From Anaerolineales bacterium UBA877 (lineage in GTDB: Bacteria; Chloroflexota; Anaerolineae; Anaerolineales; Villigracilaceae), in the NCBI GenBank assembly GCA_002294405.1, contig DBFP01000055.1, forward strand, positions 68,925-132,924: DNA of 64,000 nucleotides, in the 5' to 3' direction. Below the pieces are notes generated by a model. The model was not told the DNA's origin and did not search any database. It was given only the letters and a program-made list of their open reading frames with translations. The translations under genes and the position numbers were made by a program. Shown here piece by piece: positions 34,574 to 43,884 of the stretch (positions are counted from its first letter, which is position 1; each line of letters starts with the position of its first letter).

Positions 34574-36849
34574 GCCAACTCCTCCAAACTCAATTGAGAT
34601 AGTGCAATTCCACGATAAACATCACAATCTTTCATGAGTTCATCATGAGAACCATTACCAACAATCTTCCCTTCATCCAATACGATTATCTGGTCAGCGC
34701 CTTTAATTGTAGCGATACGTTGAGTCACGATCATCATGGTGCTTGAACCGGCATGTGTTTTAAGAGCATTACGCAAAGCTGCATCAGTTTTAAAATCCAA
34801 GGCTGAAAAACTATCGTCAAAAATATTGATGGGTGCTCTCTTTACTAGCGCGCGGGCAATTGCCAGGCGTTGTTTTTGACCGCCGGATACATTTGTTCCT
34901 CCCTGTGCAACTTCCGAGTGCATGCCATCTGGCATGGAAGAAATAAACTCTGTAGCCTGCGAAATATCAGAAGCAACTTTCAACTCCTCCGTTTTGGCGT
35001 TTTCATCACCGTAAAGCAGGTTGCTTTCGATCGTTCCTGAGAACAACATGCCTTTCTGAGGGATATAGCCGATTTTATTACGCAGATCTTGCTGGGTGAC
35101 ATCCCTGATGTCCGTTCCACCCACGTAGACAGCACCTTCGGATACATCGTAAAAGCGGGGGATTAAGCTGACAATGGTTGATTTTCCGGAACCCGTGGTA
35201 CCAATTAAAGCGGTCGTTTGTCCCGGTTGGGCGGTAAAGCTGATATTGTGCAATACATCCTCTTCTGCACCCGGGTATTTGAAACAGACATTACGAAATT
35301 CGACTGTTCCCGTGAAAGGTTCAGCGAAGTGCTTTGGATCAGATGGATCTTTTATTACCGGATCGGTTTCTAGGACAGCAGTGATACGATCTCCAGAGAC
35401 CACCGCCCTGGGCAGGATGATAAACATCATGGCCAGCATGAGGAAGGAAAAAACAATCTGCATGGCGTATTGCATAAATGCCATCATGTCACCAACCTGC
35501 ATTGTGGATTCGGCAACCTGGTGAGCTCCCACCCACAAGATGAGCAGAGTGACTCCATTCATGACCATCATCATCACCGGCATCATAATTACCATCACCC
35601 GGTTGATAAACAGGTTAACCCTGGTAAGTTCTTTGTTAGCATTATCAAACCGGGTTTCTTCGAAACTTTGCATGTTGAATGCACGAATAACCATCATCCC
35701 AGACAGATTTTCTCGGGTAACAAGGTTGAGGCGGTCGATCAGGCTTTGGATGACCTTGAATTTTGGCAAAGCAATGGAAAATACGGTAAGGATTAAACCA
35801 AGAAGCACAATCACAGCCAGGGCGATAATCCACCACATGTTGGTGCTTTTACTTACTGCCCGGATTATGCCGCCTATCCCGATTATGGGTGCGTAGATCA
35901 CCATGCGCATCATCAGGATGACAACCAATTGGATCTGGGTGATATCATTTGTAGTCCTGGTTATCAACGAGGCTGTGGAGAATTTGTCAAACTCCGTGCT
36001 GGAAAAACTTTCGACTTTTTTGAAAACATTCCGACGCAGATCCCGAGCCAGCCCGGCTGCAGTCCGTGCAGACAGCAATCCCACGATGATCGTGCAGGTG
36101 CCAGAGAGTAAAGTTAGCAGCAACATCAATGTACCGATGTGAATGATATAGTTGGAAGACAGCTTCCCGGTGTCCATCCCGAGAGCAATGTACTCGGACT
36201 TGATGGGCGCGGCAGCGGACTGGATGATCATTTTGTCACCCAATGCGGCAAATTTCGAATCGAACATGCTGCTCATACAAGCAAGTTGCTCTGCGGGAAG
36301 CTGCCTGAGAATGGTAAAAATATCCATCCCGGTCGGGAGTTTGGATATATCGAACCCGGGTGGAAGCCTGGAGGTATCGAAACACTTGCTGATATCAAGA
36401 GTATTGGTTGTACCTGGTGACGCCGTTGTGTTTGCCACAGCCGTCTGGATGCCTGAAACAACCAAAAATGCCTTACCCAGGATTGGATTCAAAAAGGCAA
36501 TTTCCGTGTTGTTAACCTTGTTCAAGACATAAACGGGTTCCTTGGAGAGGTCTGGGTAAAGCTTGACGGCAGCACCGTAATCTGCTGAGTTTGTATCTTT
36601 CAAGGTGTAATCGGAGAGAACCCGGGTCTTTTCGCTGTCACTCATGAAAATGGTGAGCTTATTCATCTCAGCTTGGCGGATTGCCACTGGGACGGCATTT
36701 TCCACGCCACCCTGTTGGATGCCTATGTTTACGATTTCCGACATATAGTTGGGCAAAGCCAGATCGGCAAATGCCTGGACAAAAAGCAATGCAATCGCCA
36801 GCAGGATCAGAAATACGTATGGTCTTAAGTATTTAATGAGGCGTAACAT
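34570..36849 (-). CDS. heterodimeric ABC exporter half-transporter, degenerate-site subunit with large extracytoplasmic insert
   Basis: About 759 aa from the ATG at 36849. It has the canonical signature VSGGQ, but its own Walker B is followed by Asp (INIFDDSFSALD) and the switch residue is Gln (IVTQRIAT), so its ATP site is non-hydrolytic. Between membrane helices 1 and 2 there is an insert of about 185 residues that should lie outside the cell. Similar insert-bearing subunits are common in clostridial exporters. It is preceded by marR and overlaps the partner subunit gene. The pairing of defects is complementary, as expected for an obligate heterodimer. Confidence 0.92.
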   Translation of the reverse strand: MLRLIKYLRPYVFLILLAIALLFVQAFADLALPNYMSEIVNIGIQQGGVENAVPVAIRQAEMNKLTIFMSDSEKTRVLSDYTLKDTNSADYGAAVKLYPDLSKEPVYVLNKVNNTEIAFLNPILGKAFLVVSGIQTAVANTTASPGTTNTLDISKCFDTSRLPPGFDISKLPTGMDIFTILRQLPAEQLACMSSMFDSKFAALGDKMIIQSAAAPIKSEYIALGMDTGKLSSNYIIHIGTLMLLLTLLSGTCTIIVGLLSARTAAGLARDLRRNVFKKVESFSSTEFDKFSTASLITRTTNDITQIQLVVILMMRMVIYAPIIGIGGIIRAVSKSTNMWWIIALAVIVLLGLILTVFSIALPKFKVIQSLIDRLNLVTRENLSGMMVIRAFNMQSFEETRFDNANKELTRVNLFINRVMVIMMPVMMMVMNGVTLLILWVGAHQVAESTMQVGDMMAFMQYAMQIVFSFLMLAMMFIILPRAVVSGDRITAVLETDPVIKDPSDPKHFAEPFTGTVEFRNVCFKYPGAEEDVLHNISFTAQPGQTTALIGTTGSGKSTIVSLIPRFYDVSEGAVYVGGTDIRDVTQQDLRNKIGYIPQKGMLFSGTIESNLLYGDENAKTEELKVASDISQATEFISSMPDGMHSEVAQGGTNVSGGQKQRLAIARALVKRAPINIFDDSFSALDFKTDAALRNALKTHAGSSTMMIVTQRIATIKGADQIIVLDEGKIVGNGSHDELMKDCDVYRGIALSQLSLEELA

Positions 36850-36953
36850 TGATGGACAAACTCCTTGAGTATTATTATTGTATTTAAAAAAAGAATGGTC
36901 TTTCGAATGCGATGGCAAATCGAAGTTGAAGGCGACCGGATGTACCCTCGGAA

Positions 36954-37397
36954 TTACTCATTTAATTTGCGTGCAGCTTCGGTAAGGAGCGTCAAGGCTG
37001 AGATGATCAATTGTTGCTGATCGTGGGTTAGTGCTTCCGTGAGACCTTCTATCCATTTGCCGCGTGCCTTTATCCCTTCAGTAATTAATGACCGGCCTTT
37101 TACAGTCAACGCAAGTTTCTTGGCGCGACGATCTGCAGGGTCTTCGTTCCGTTCAATCAAACCCAATCCAACCAACCGATCCACAGCCTGGCTGGCGGCT
37201 GCATTTGTCACACCAAGCTGGTCACCCACCACCGAAACACTTGTACTCCCTTTATGAATCAGCCGCATCAAGATGCTGATTTGGGAAAATGACAAATTGG
37301 TCTCGTCCATGAAACGTCTAAAGTCCCGCATGGAGCGCTGCATGAAAACTTCCGACCATTCATGGATTACTTCTGTAAATATCTTGATCGGTGACAT
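36954..37397 (-). CDS. MarR-family transcriptional regulator
   Basis: About 147 aa from the ATG at 37397, with AAGGAAG six bases upstream. The winged-helix core is clear: LSFSQISILMRLIHKG, then the recognition region VSVVGDQLGVTNAAASQAVDRLVGLGLIERNEDPADRRAKKLALT. It is the first gene of a three-gene unit with the heterodimeric ABC exporter, about 105 bases before the exporter start. A perfect palindrome lies on its own promoter, so it very probably represses itself and the exporter until a ligand binds. Confidence 0.93.
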   Translation of the reverse strand: MSPIKIFTEVIHEWSEVFMQRSMRDFRRFMDETNLSFSQISILMRLIHKGSTSVSVVGDQLGVTNAAASQAVDRLVGLGLIERNEDPADRRAKKLALTVKGRSLITEGIKARGKWIEGLTEALTHDQQQLIISALTLLTEAARKLNE

Positions 37398-37413
37398 AAT
37401 TAACTTCCTTGAA

Positions 37414-37433
37414 TAGTTAAGCAATGTTAACTA
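37414..37433. promoter_or_regulatory. MarR operator palindrome
   Basis: TAGTTAA (37414-37420), six bases, TTAACTA (37427-37433): a perfect inverted repeat of the size bound by MarR dimers. It overlaps the -10 box and predicted start point of the marR promoter and lies 17 bases before the marR start codon, the expected place for autorepression. Confidence 0.8.
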
Positions 37434-37458
37434 TATTCCCCTGATTGTATTCCGTCAA
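37430..37458 (-). promoter_or_regulatory. sigma70 promoter of the marR-ABC exporter operon
   Basis: On the minus strand, TTGACG (37458-37453), a 17-base spacer and TATAGT (37435-37430). This is a near-consensus promoter. Transcription should start near 37423, inside the operator palindrome. Confidence 0.8.
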
Positions 37459-37565
37459 TAGCTGGAAGATTAGAGGTGGATTAGAAATACGCGAGCCTTC
37501 TATCAATGTTTATAGGCGCGCCGACAAAGAAGAAATTCATTGAAAATAAAATGAATTCTAGAGTA

Positions 37566-38465
37566 TTAATCCACAAGTGGGATGAGCAACAAGGGGGTTT
37601 GTGTCCGCCTAGCTACACTGGCTGCCACGCTTCGATTCCAGAATGCATCCAAACCTGCGCGACCATGCGTTCCGAAGATGATCAGGTTAGCGGTAATGTT
37701 ATCTGCGGTTTTCGCGATGATCACAGCCGGATCTCCACGGGCTATCTCTGCGGAAGAAACGATACCAGATTTTTGGAACTCATCCAGATGAGCCTGGAAA
37801 TGCTCAAGGGCTATTTCTTCCGTCATATCCAGGAACGCAGTTGTTGTGGAAGGTAATAATGTTCCCGAAGCAGCCTGTTCACCAGCAAGAGTGCTAAGGG
37901 TGGGGATGACGCACAGAAGATGCAATTGTGCTTTGCACTTTTTTGCGAGATATGCAGCAGTCGGGATTGCCTTGTCATGAAGCGACTCATTATCCAATGG
38001 GAGAAGTATGTGATGAATTTTTAATTGATCGGCAGGTTCGCCGGGTTTTATCAGCAGTACAGGTGAGGTGCTGGTAGCAACAACCTGCTGGGCGATATTT
38101 CCATAGAAGAGATCGTGCATCCCGCTGTTCCCGTGGGCGCAAAGCAAAATGAGGCCGGGTTGAATCTCGTCAACAGAATGGTCAACAATGCTTTGCGCCA
38201 CATCGGCAACAGCTGATGTATGGATATGATAATCCACCTTGATTTTGTCAGGAAAGGTGTCTTTTGCAACCCTGGCAAGGTAGGCTTCCGCCTCTGAAGA
38301 ATTGGTCAGGTGACGATCATGGTGGATTTCTTCCGGGGCATCCAGCTCAATAATATGAAGAAGTGTGACAGGTGTTTTCAGGATCTTCGCCAAGTAGACT
38401 GCCATTGGCAGGGTTGCTTCGGCTAATTTTGAGCCGTCAAGGGGGACAAGAAGGTGTTTAAACAT
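37566..38465 (-). CDS. universal stress protein with two UspA domains
   Basis: About 299 aa starting MFKHLLVPLDGSKLAEA, the standard UspA opening. Two tandem domains are present, each ending in an ATP-binding loop: AHGNSGMHDLFYGNIAQQV in the first and GTHGRAGLDAFWNRSVAASV in the second. The second fits the G-2x-G-9x-G/S rule better. It starts five bases after the Nramp stop on the same strand, so it is co-transcribed with it. Such proteins bind ATP and modulate stress survival; no target can be named. Confidence 0.92.
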   Translation of the reverse strand: MFKHLLVPLDGSKLAEATLPMAVYLAKILKTPVTLLHIIELDAPEEIHHDRHLTNSSEAEAYLARVAKDTFPDKIKVDYHIHTSAVADVAQSIVDHSVDEIQPGLILLCAHGNSGMHDLFYGNIAQQVVATSTSPVLLIKPGEPADQLKIHHILLPLDNESLHDKAIPTAAYLAKKCKAQLHLLCVIPTLSTLAGEQAASGTLLPSTTTAFLDMTEEIALEHFQAHLDEFQKSGIVSSAEIARGDPAVIIAKTADNITANLIIFGTHGRAGLDAFWNRSVAASVARRTQTPLLLIPLVD

Positions 38466-38469
38466 AGGG

Positions 38470-39786
38470 TTATTTCCCAAAGAATGTCTTATAAAGCAGA
38501 AAAAAGTTAAGAAAGATGATTAATACGGCTGACAAGCTGGCAAGAAAAGTGGTAAAGCGTTTGTTGACCAACACCCCCATGAGCTTTCGATCGCTGGTAA
38601 AAAGCACAAGTGGAATAATTGCGAATGGTAAACCAAAGGAGAGAACCACCTGGCTGATAACCAGGGTTCGGGTAGGGTCCAGACCTATAAATATGACGAT
38701 CAATGAAGGAATAATTGTCACCATCCGGCGAATCCAGGGTGGGATGTGGTAGTGTAGAAAACCCTGCATGATGATCTGCCCTGCCATTGTTCCCACAGCA
38801 GAAGAAGATAACCCTGACGCAAGCAGAGCCACTCCGAAAACGACTCCCGAAAAAGGTCCGAGAAGTGGTTGGAGAGTTTGGTAAGCCTGTTCAAGGGTAC
38901 CCACATTCGTTCCGGTCTTGAAAAATGTTGCAGCAGATGTGATGAGCATGGCGGCATTAACTGAACTGGCGATGACCAGGGCGATGACAACATCTATGAT
39001 CTCAAAATGGAAAAGACGCAGTAGCTGTTCAGGTTTCTTAACCACCACCCGACCCTGGGTCAACGCTGAGTGAAGAAAAATCGCGTGGGGCATGACAGTT
39101 GCCCCCAGGATTCCAGTGGCGAGCAAAATGCTTTCCGAGTTGGAAAAATGGGGGACGAATGTAGCGTGGGCGATGAGAGTCCATTCCGGTCGCACAAGGA
39201 AAATCTCGATCACATAACTCACCGCGATTATTGCCAGGAAACCTGTGATAACTGCCTCAAGCGGACGGAAACCGAAACGTTCCAATCCGAGGATAAGGAA
39301 GGTAATTAATGCGGTCAGCAGGCCTGCAACCCACAGCGGCAGGTGAAAAAGTAAATTGAGAGCCACTGCTGCTCCCAGGAATTCAGCCAGGTCAGTAGCC
39401 ATGGCAACCAGTTCCATCAACAACCACATGGTGCGTGCCACTGAGCGGGAGTAATGTTCACGGCAATGTTCAGCCAAGTTCTTGCCTGTGGCGATGCCCA
39501 ATTTGGCAGATAGTGCCTGCAGGAGCATGGCTATGAGGTTGCTAACCAGGATGACCCATAACAATTCGTAACCAAATTTCGCTCCACCCTGAATATTTGT
39601 GGCAAAGTTACCCGGATCGACATATGCGATGCTTGCGATGAATGCAGGGCCAAGGAAGGGCAGAATACGGGTAAACCAGTTCTTCCTGGTCTTGCCAGAC
39701 AGAATAACCTTGGCGTCCCGTTTTGCGGTGTCTGAGTTTGATAATTTATTTCTGATTGGCTTTACTGGTTTTTTGGATGCAGACAT
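38470..39786 (-). CDS. Nramp-family divalent metal (Mn2+/Fe2+) transporter
   Basis: 438 aa, with a basic cytosolic N-terminal tail of about 40 residues and then eleven or so membrane helices. The metal-site motifs of Nramp proteins are present: DPGN at 57-60 in helix 1 and MPH in GATVMPHAIFLHS in helix 6. It should import manganese or iron with protons. No Shine-Dalgarno is evident. It follows the phosphorylase gene by about 30 bases and leads into the UspA gene, and no mntR-type regulator is adjacent. Confidence 0.93.
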   Translation of the reverse strand: MSASKKPVKPIRNKLSNSDTAKRDAKVILSGKTRKNWFTRILPFLGPAFIASIAYVDPGNFATNIQGGAKFGYELLWVILVSNLIAMLLQALSAKLGIATGKNLAEHCREHYSRSVARTMWLLMELVAMATDLAEFLGAAVALNLLFHLPLWVAGLLTALITFLILGLERFGFRPLEAVITGFLAIIAVSYVIEIFLVRPEWTLIAHATFVPHFSNSESILLATGILGATVMPHAIFLHSALTQGRVVVKKPEQLLRLFHFEIIDVVIALVIASSVNAAMLITSAATFFKTGTNVGTLEQAYQTLQPLLGPFSGVVFGVALLASGLSSSAVGTMAGQIIMQGFLHYHIPPWIRRMVTIIPSLIVIFIGLDPTRTLVISQVVLSFGLPFAIIPLVLFTSDRKLMGVLVNKRFTTFLASLSAVLIIFLNFFLLYKTFFGK

Positions 39787-39818
39787 TAAATATATTTTAC
39801 TCTATAAGATAAACCGGG

Positions 39819-40589
39819 CTAGGAAGCCAGGGATATGATTGCTGAGGCTTCGTTGAGCATCGCAAAAACTGCCCTGGCAGCATGATCTGCAGCAATCCCA
39901 GAGTTTTTCACCATTTGTCGAAATCTAAGAATGATCTGCGGCTGGCGGAGAATCGCAACCAGCACCCTGCCGATCCGGATTTTATAATTATCGTCAAAAA
40001 TCACCTCTAGATCGAAGGGAATTGGAGCTTTGGGGCCGTCACTTATAGAACGAATTGCTACGAGGGAAATCCCCGCATTGGAGGCAATTTGAGAAATACC
40101 TGCCGTCTCCATCTCCAATACCGGATGAGTCATGTGCTCCAATCTTTGCGCAGGAACTTGAGCCCCCCGTGTGGTGATGGCTGTCCCAGTGACCAGCCTC
40201 GCTTCAACCAAAGTGAGTGCCTTCGAAATTGCATTCAAGACATTTAAAGACAAAGCAGCGATGTGTTTCACCTGACCGGGATGGTCTTTTTCATATAGGC
40301 ATGTCTTGCCACAAAGAACCACATCCCCAATATTCAAATCATCAATCACTGCGCCAGCGATCCCGAACGATATCAGCAAATCCAACTTTGATTCATGTAA
40401 GAGTGCATCAGTTGCACCCATCGCGTTTTTGAGTCCCATCCCAGAGGTAACCAACAGGCAGTCCCTATTCCCCTGATGAAAACGAATCCCTCTCCAATTA
40501 CCAACAGATACTCGCTTCCCACCCTTCACATATCTCAGGAGAGCGTCACTTTCTGATGACATGGCAGCAATAAGTCCAATGGTTTCCAT
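39819..40589 (-). CDS. nucleoside phosphorylase/nucleosidase (PNP-UDP family, MTA/SAH nucleosidase-like)
   Basis: 256 aa. The family core is present: an N-terminal GLIAAMSSESDAL strand-loop, SFGIAGAV, the substrate motif LEMETAGI with its Met-Glu pair, and the catalytic SDGPK segment whose Asp protonates the base in MTA/SAH nucleosidase. The C-terminal ~50 residues extend beyond the classic 230-aa nucleosidase. It sits 22 bases downstream of an SDR gene, and such a pair occurs in hopanoid gene sets (HpnA/HpnG-like). Whether it acts on methylthioadenosine, S-adenosylhomocysteine or a lipid-linked adenosine is open. Confidence 0.82.
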   Translation of the reverse strand: METIGLIAAMSSESDALLRYVKGGKRVSVGNWRGIRFHQGNRDCLLVTSGMGLKNAMGATDALLHESKLDLLISFGIAGAVIDDLNIGDVVLCGKTCLYEKDHPGQVKHIAALSLNVLNAISKALTLVEARLVTGTAITTRGAQVPAQRLEHMTHPVLEMETAGISQIASNAGISLVAIRSISDGPKAPIPFDLEVIFDDNYKIRIGRVLVAILRQPQIILRFRQMVKNSGIAADHAARAVFAMLNEASAIISLAS

Positions 40590-40611
40590 AGGTTATTCCT
40601 TAAAATTTAAT

Positions 40612-41595
40612 TCATCTGGCGATATTTTTCCTGCAAGAATCCATTGTCGCCTTAAAGGATTCATCAAGGTTGTCCAATTGGTAACCCAATGTTTTGGAAG
40701 CAAATTCGGAATCAAGGAAAGTTTGTGCAGATTGCAAGTCAGAAAAAAAGAGCGGATTGAGCCCACTTTCCTTCCCTTGTAATTTTAGGAATAGGAATAT
40801 TATATGCATACCGAGTTTGATCATCCAGGTGGGTAATGCCACCACCTTTATTCTGCGGCCTTCTGCAAGTGCAAGTCGGGTTAGCAGTTGACTCCAGGTT
40901 AAATTTTCTTGACCAATGGGGCAAAAAGTATTTCCCTCTCCCCGTTTAATGACACTGTATGCAGCCTTGCCAACGGTTTTGGCGGAAATACAGGCTGTGC
41001 CACCATGCATGCAAAAGATGAAAGGCATGGCACGAAGGTACTGGACAAGAGGATACCAAAGAGATCGTTTCCCAAATGCATCTCCAAATATATAAGGCAA
41101 TTCAAGGACAGAGACATTGAGGCCAGGAATTGAGGTGACAGCATTCTCCTGCGCTACGCGGCTTCGGATATACGGATGTCGTTCAGCCAGTTTCAAATTT
41201 GGCCATAAACGATGAAAATGAGCGAAGTATGAACCGAAAACAACGGCATTTTTAATCCCTGCCTGTTTTGCCAGTTTCAACAAGCGAACCGGCACCTCAA
41301 CATTTGCACGATGAAATTTTGGATAAGCAGGTTTTTTTGGAATTACGCGGTCGTCCATGCCAGCTGCAAAGACAAAGGCTTGATGGTCACCCAGGAGATC
41401 TAATAATTCTTCATCGGGGATTGCATTAATATCTCGTAATATTAAATAAATTTCAGGAGGAAATGAGGACTCAGGCAGCGCAGACGGAAGACCAAGCGCT
41501 GTCGCCTCCCATCCATGATTGAGGAATTCCAAAATGGTGTGGTATCCGAGGAATCCAGTCCCGCCGACTATGAAGACTTTATTTCTTATTGACAT
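40612..41595 (-). CDS. NAD-dependent epimerase/dehydratase-like extended SDR
   Basis: About 327 aa from the ATG at 41595; an in-frame TTG at 41628 is also possible. The nucleotide-binding motif is GGTGFLG near residue 9. The expected catalytic YxxxK reads Y-I-R-S-R in the segment HPYIRSRVAQE, so Lys is replaced by Arg, or the protein is non-catalytic there. A hydrophobic stretch (MHIIFLFLKL) near the C-terminus could associate with membrane. It heads a run SDR-phosphorylase-Nramp-UspA on the minus strand. Substrate unknown. Confidence 0.8.
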   Translation of the reverse strand: MSIRNKVFIVGGTGFLGYHTILEFLNHGWEATALGLPSALPESSFPPEIYLILRDINAIPDEELLDLLGDHQAFVFAAGMDDRVIPKKPAYPKFHRANVEVPVRLLKLAKQAGIKNAVVFGSYFAHFHRLWPNLKLAERHPYIRSRVAQENAVTSIPGLNVSVLELPYIFGDAFGKRSLWYPLVQYLRAMPFIFCMHGGTACISAKTVGKAAYSVIKRGEGNTFCPIGQENLTWSQLLTRLALAEGRRIKVVALPTWMIKLGMHIIFLFLKLQGKESGLNPLFFSDLQSAQTFLDSEFASKTLGYQLDNLDESFKATMDSCRKNIAR

Positions 41596-41762
41596 GCGTG
41601 CACCGATGGTTTCTTTAGCTTCAATCAATAACCCTTAGAATGTTGGTGGGGTACGCCCTCCCAATTATCAGAACGGTTTGTGTATCGTACCAATTGGCGC
41701 GCAAATTTTAGAAGGTGTTCAAAACTTTACACAAAGTTATTTGGAGCAAGTACAATTAGTTC

Positions 41763-43853
41763 ATGGTGTATTTCACGAGTTCCATTTTTCTCTCAGCATT
41801 TCTTCTCTTCCAGGTTCAACCGATAATTGCCCGCACCATCCTGCCGTGGTTTGGCGGAACTTCTGCTGTTTGGTCCACCATACAAATGTTTTTCCAGGTT
41901 TTACTGACCGGTGGGTATGCATACGCAAATTGGTTGATCAGGAAAGGCAAAAGAGGGGAATTGATACACCTGGCGTTAGTCAGCATTTCACTTGGGTTAA
42001 TTGGAGTACTTGGATTTTATTGGAAATCACCCATCACCCCTGGCACCTTTTGGAAACCAGGGATATCTAATTTCCCAGTTTGGGAAATATGTAAAATTCT
42101 GCTCGTTTCAGTTGGACTCCCGTATTTTCTCCTTTCAACAAACAGCCCCTTGATACAGGTATGGTTCCACCGGGTATTCCCTTGGAAGACAGCATACCGC
42201 CTGTATGGACTGTCCAATGCGGGTTCTTTGCTTGGGTTGGTAACTTACCCAGTATTGGTGGAACCATATCTTCCACTGGCTATGCAAGGGCGACTTTGGT
42301 CCCTGATGTATGCTGCTTATGCTGTTTTGACAGGGTATGGGGTTATTAAATCTTTTCGGGCTGGACTTGGTTCAAACCAAAACAACCCGACTGTCGACCA
42401 GATATCAAACTCGCGTCCGGGGGCTGGAGATTATGGTCTATGGATTGCGCTGGCGGCTACGGCATCCATTCTGCTCCTGGCGACCACCAGCCAGATCACA
42501 CAGGAAGTTGCGGTAATTCCTTTTCTTTGGGTGCTCCCCCTTACAATTTACCTATTGTCATTTGTGCTGGCGTTCTCCAGCGAACGCTGGTATTCCCGAC
42601 AAATATATGTCATTATATTTTTTATTACTTCCCTCTTTGTCTGCTGGGCGATGGGGCGGTCAGATACCATAAATATCCCCATTCAGGTCGGGATATATTC
42701 ATCAGGGTTGTTTGCAGCCTGCATGGTTTGCAATGGAGAGTTGTACAGGTTGCGCCCGCACTCTACATACCTGACTCGCTTCTACCTGATGGTCTCCGTG
42801 GGCGGGGCATTAGGTGGGATATTAATAACATTTGTTGCACCCTTCATTTTCAAGGGATATTGGGAGCTACCGCTTGGCTACGTGCTTTGCTGGATGATAT
42901 TCCTTGCCCTAACCGTCCTCAAAATGACCAAAAAACAGCGAGGGTGGAAATTTATTTTGAACAACGTTATATTATTCAGCATGGTCATTGTTACGATCGG
43001 ACGTACCTTTCAATTAATCCAAGTTGACCTCGGGGATAATATATTCATTCAACGTAATTATTACGGAGTGATTCGTGTCCGTGATTTAGATGCAGGTATC
43101 CCTCCTGATGAACGATACGTTCTGGTCCATGGCGTGACCATCCATGGTTTCCAGTTCCGCGCTCCTGAGAAACGAGATATTCCCACTGCATATTTCAGCC
43201 AAACCGGTGGTGGAGGACTTGCCTTGCGCTACTTTCCCAGGAGTGGACCGGGAATGAAGGTTGGAGTACTGGGGTTAGGAATTGGCACATTGGCTGCATA
43301 CGGCCAACCCGGTGATGTATACCGTTTTTATGAGATTAACCCACTTGTTATTGACCTGGCGAAGGGGAAGGGGGGCTACTTCAGTTATCTATCTGACAGC
43401 AGTGCACGCATAGAAATCGTCCCAGGAGACGCACGGATCTCCCTGGAGACTGAATTTGCCAAGTCCGGATCGCTAAATTATGATGTACTGATTTTGGATG
43501 TATTTTCCAGCGATTCGATCCCGGTCCATCTACTGGATAAAGAATCATTTGACTTATACTTGCAAAATCTTGTCAATAACGGGATCCTGGGGGTCCACAT
43601 CTCCAACCGCCACCTGGACCTTGTGCCGGTGGTTTGGACTTTGGCTGACCATTTTAACCTCAGCCGTATTGTGATCGATGACCCGGGAAACGGGCTTGAA
43701 AGCTTCCCTTCTGTGTGGGTTCTTCTCTCACGGGATATTTCAACTCTGAATCTCCCGGAACTGGTATCTCGAGCGAGGAACATGGATGGCTACCAATCCA
43801 ACATCCGATTATGGACGGATGATTACAGCAACCTGTTCCAGATTTTAAAATAA
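41763..43853 (+). CDS. fused multi-pass membrane / spermidine-synthase-like protein
   Basis: 696 aa. The first ~420 residues are membrane helices that open with the family pattern FQVQPIIARTILPWFGGTSAVWST. The rest is a spermidine-synthase-type Rossmann domain with SAM/dcSAM motifs GVLGLGIGTLAAYG and YEINPLVIDLA, VPGDARISLE, and the acidic catalytic segment LILDVFSSDSIPVHLL. Related bacterial fusions are widespread but mostly uncharacterised, and polyamine synthesis has been shown for few. The gene stands alone between convergent/divergent neighbours. Confidence 0.88.
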   Translation: MVYFTSSIFLSAFLLFQVQPIIARTILPWFGGTSAVWSTIQMFFQVLLTGGYAYANWLIRKGKRGELIHLALVSISLGLIGVLGFYWKSPITPGTFWKPGISNFPVWEICKILLVSVGLPYFLLSTNSPLIQVWFHRVFPWKTAYRLYGLSNAGSLLGLVTYPVLVEPYLPLAMQGRLWSLMYAAYAVLTGYGVIKSFRAGLGSNQNNPTVDQISNSRPGAGDYGLWIALAATASILLLATTSQITQEVAVIPFLWVLPLTIYLLSFVLAFSSERWYSRQIYVIIFFITSLFVCWAMGRSDTINIPIQVGIYSSGLFAACMVCNGELYRLRPHSTYLTRFYLMVSVGGALGGILITFVAPFIFKGYWELPLGYVLCWMIFLALTVLKMTKKQRGWKFILNNVILFSMVIVTIGRTFQLIQVDLGDNIFIQRNYYGVIRVRDLDAGIPPDERYVLVHGVTIHGFQFRAPEKRDIPTAYFSQTGGGGLALRYFPRSGPGMKVGVLGLGIGTLAAYGQPGDVYRFYEINPLVIDLAKGKGGYFSYLSDSSARIEIVPGDARISLETEFAKSGSLNYDVLILDVFSSDSIPVHLLDKESFDLYLQNLVNNGILGVHISNRHLDLVPVVWTLADHFNLSRIVIDDPGNGLESFPSVWVLLSRDISTLNLPELVSRARNMDGYQSNIRLWTDDYSNLFQILK

Positions 43854-43884
43854 TCCAAATGACTTGGCCTGTCATTTGGAGATA

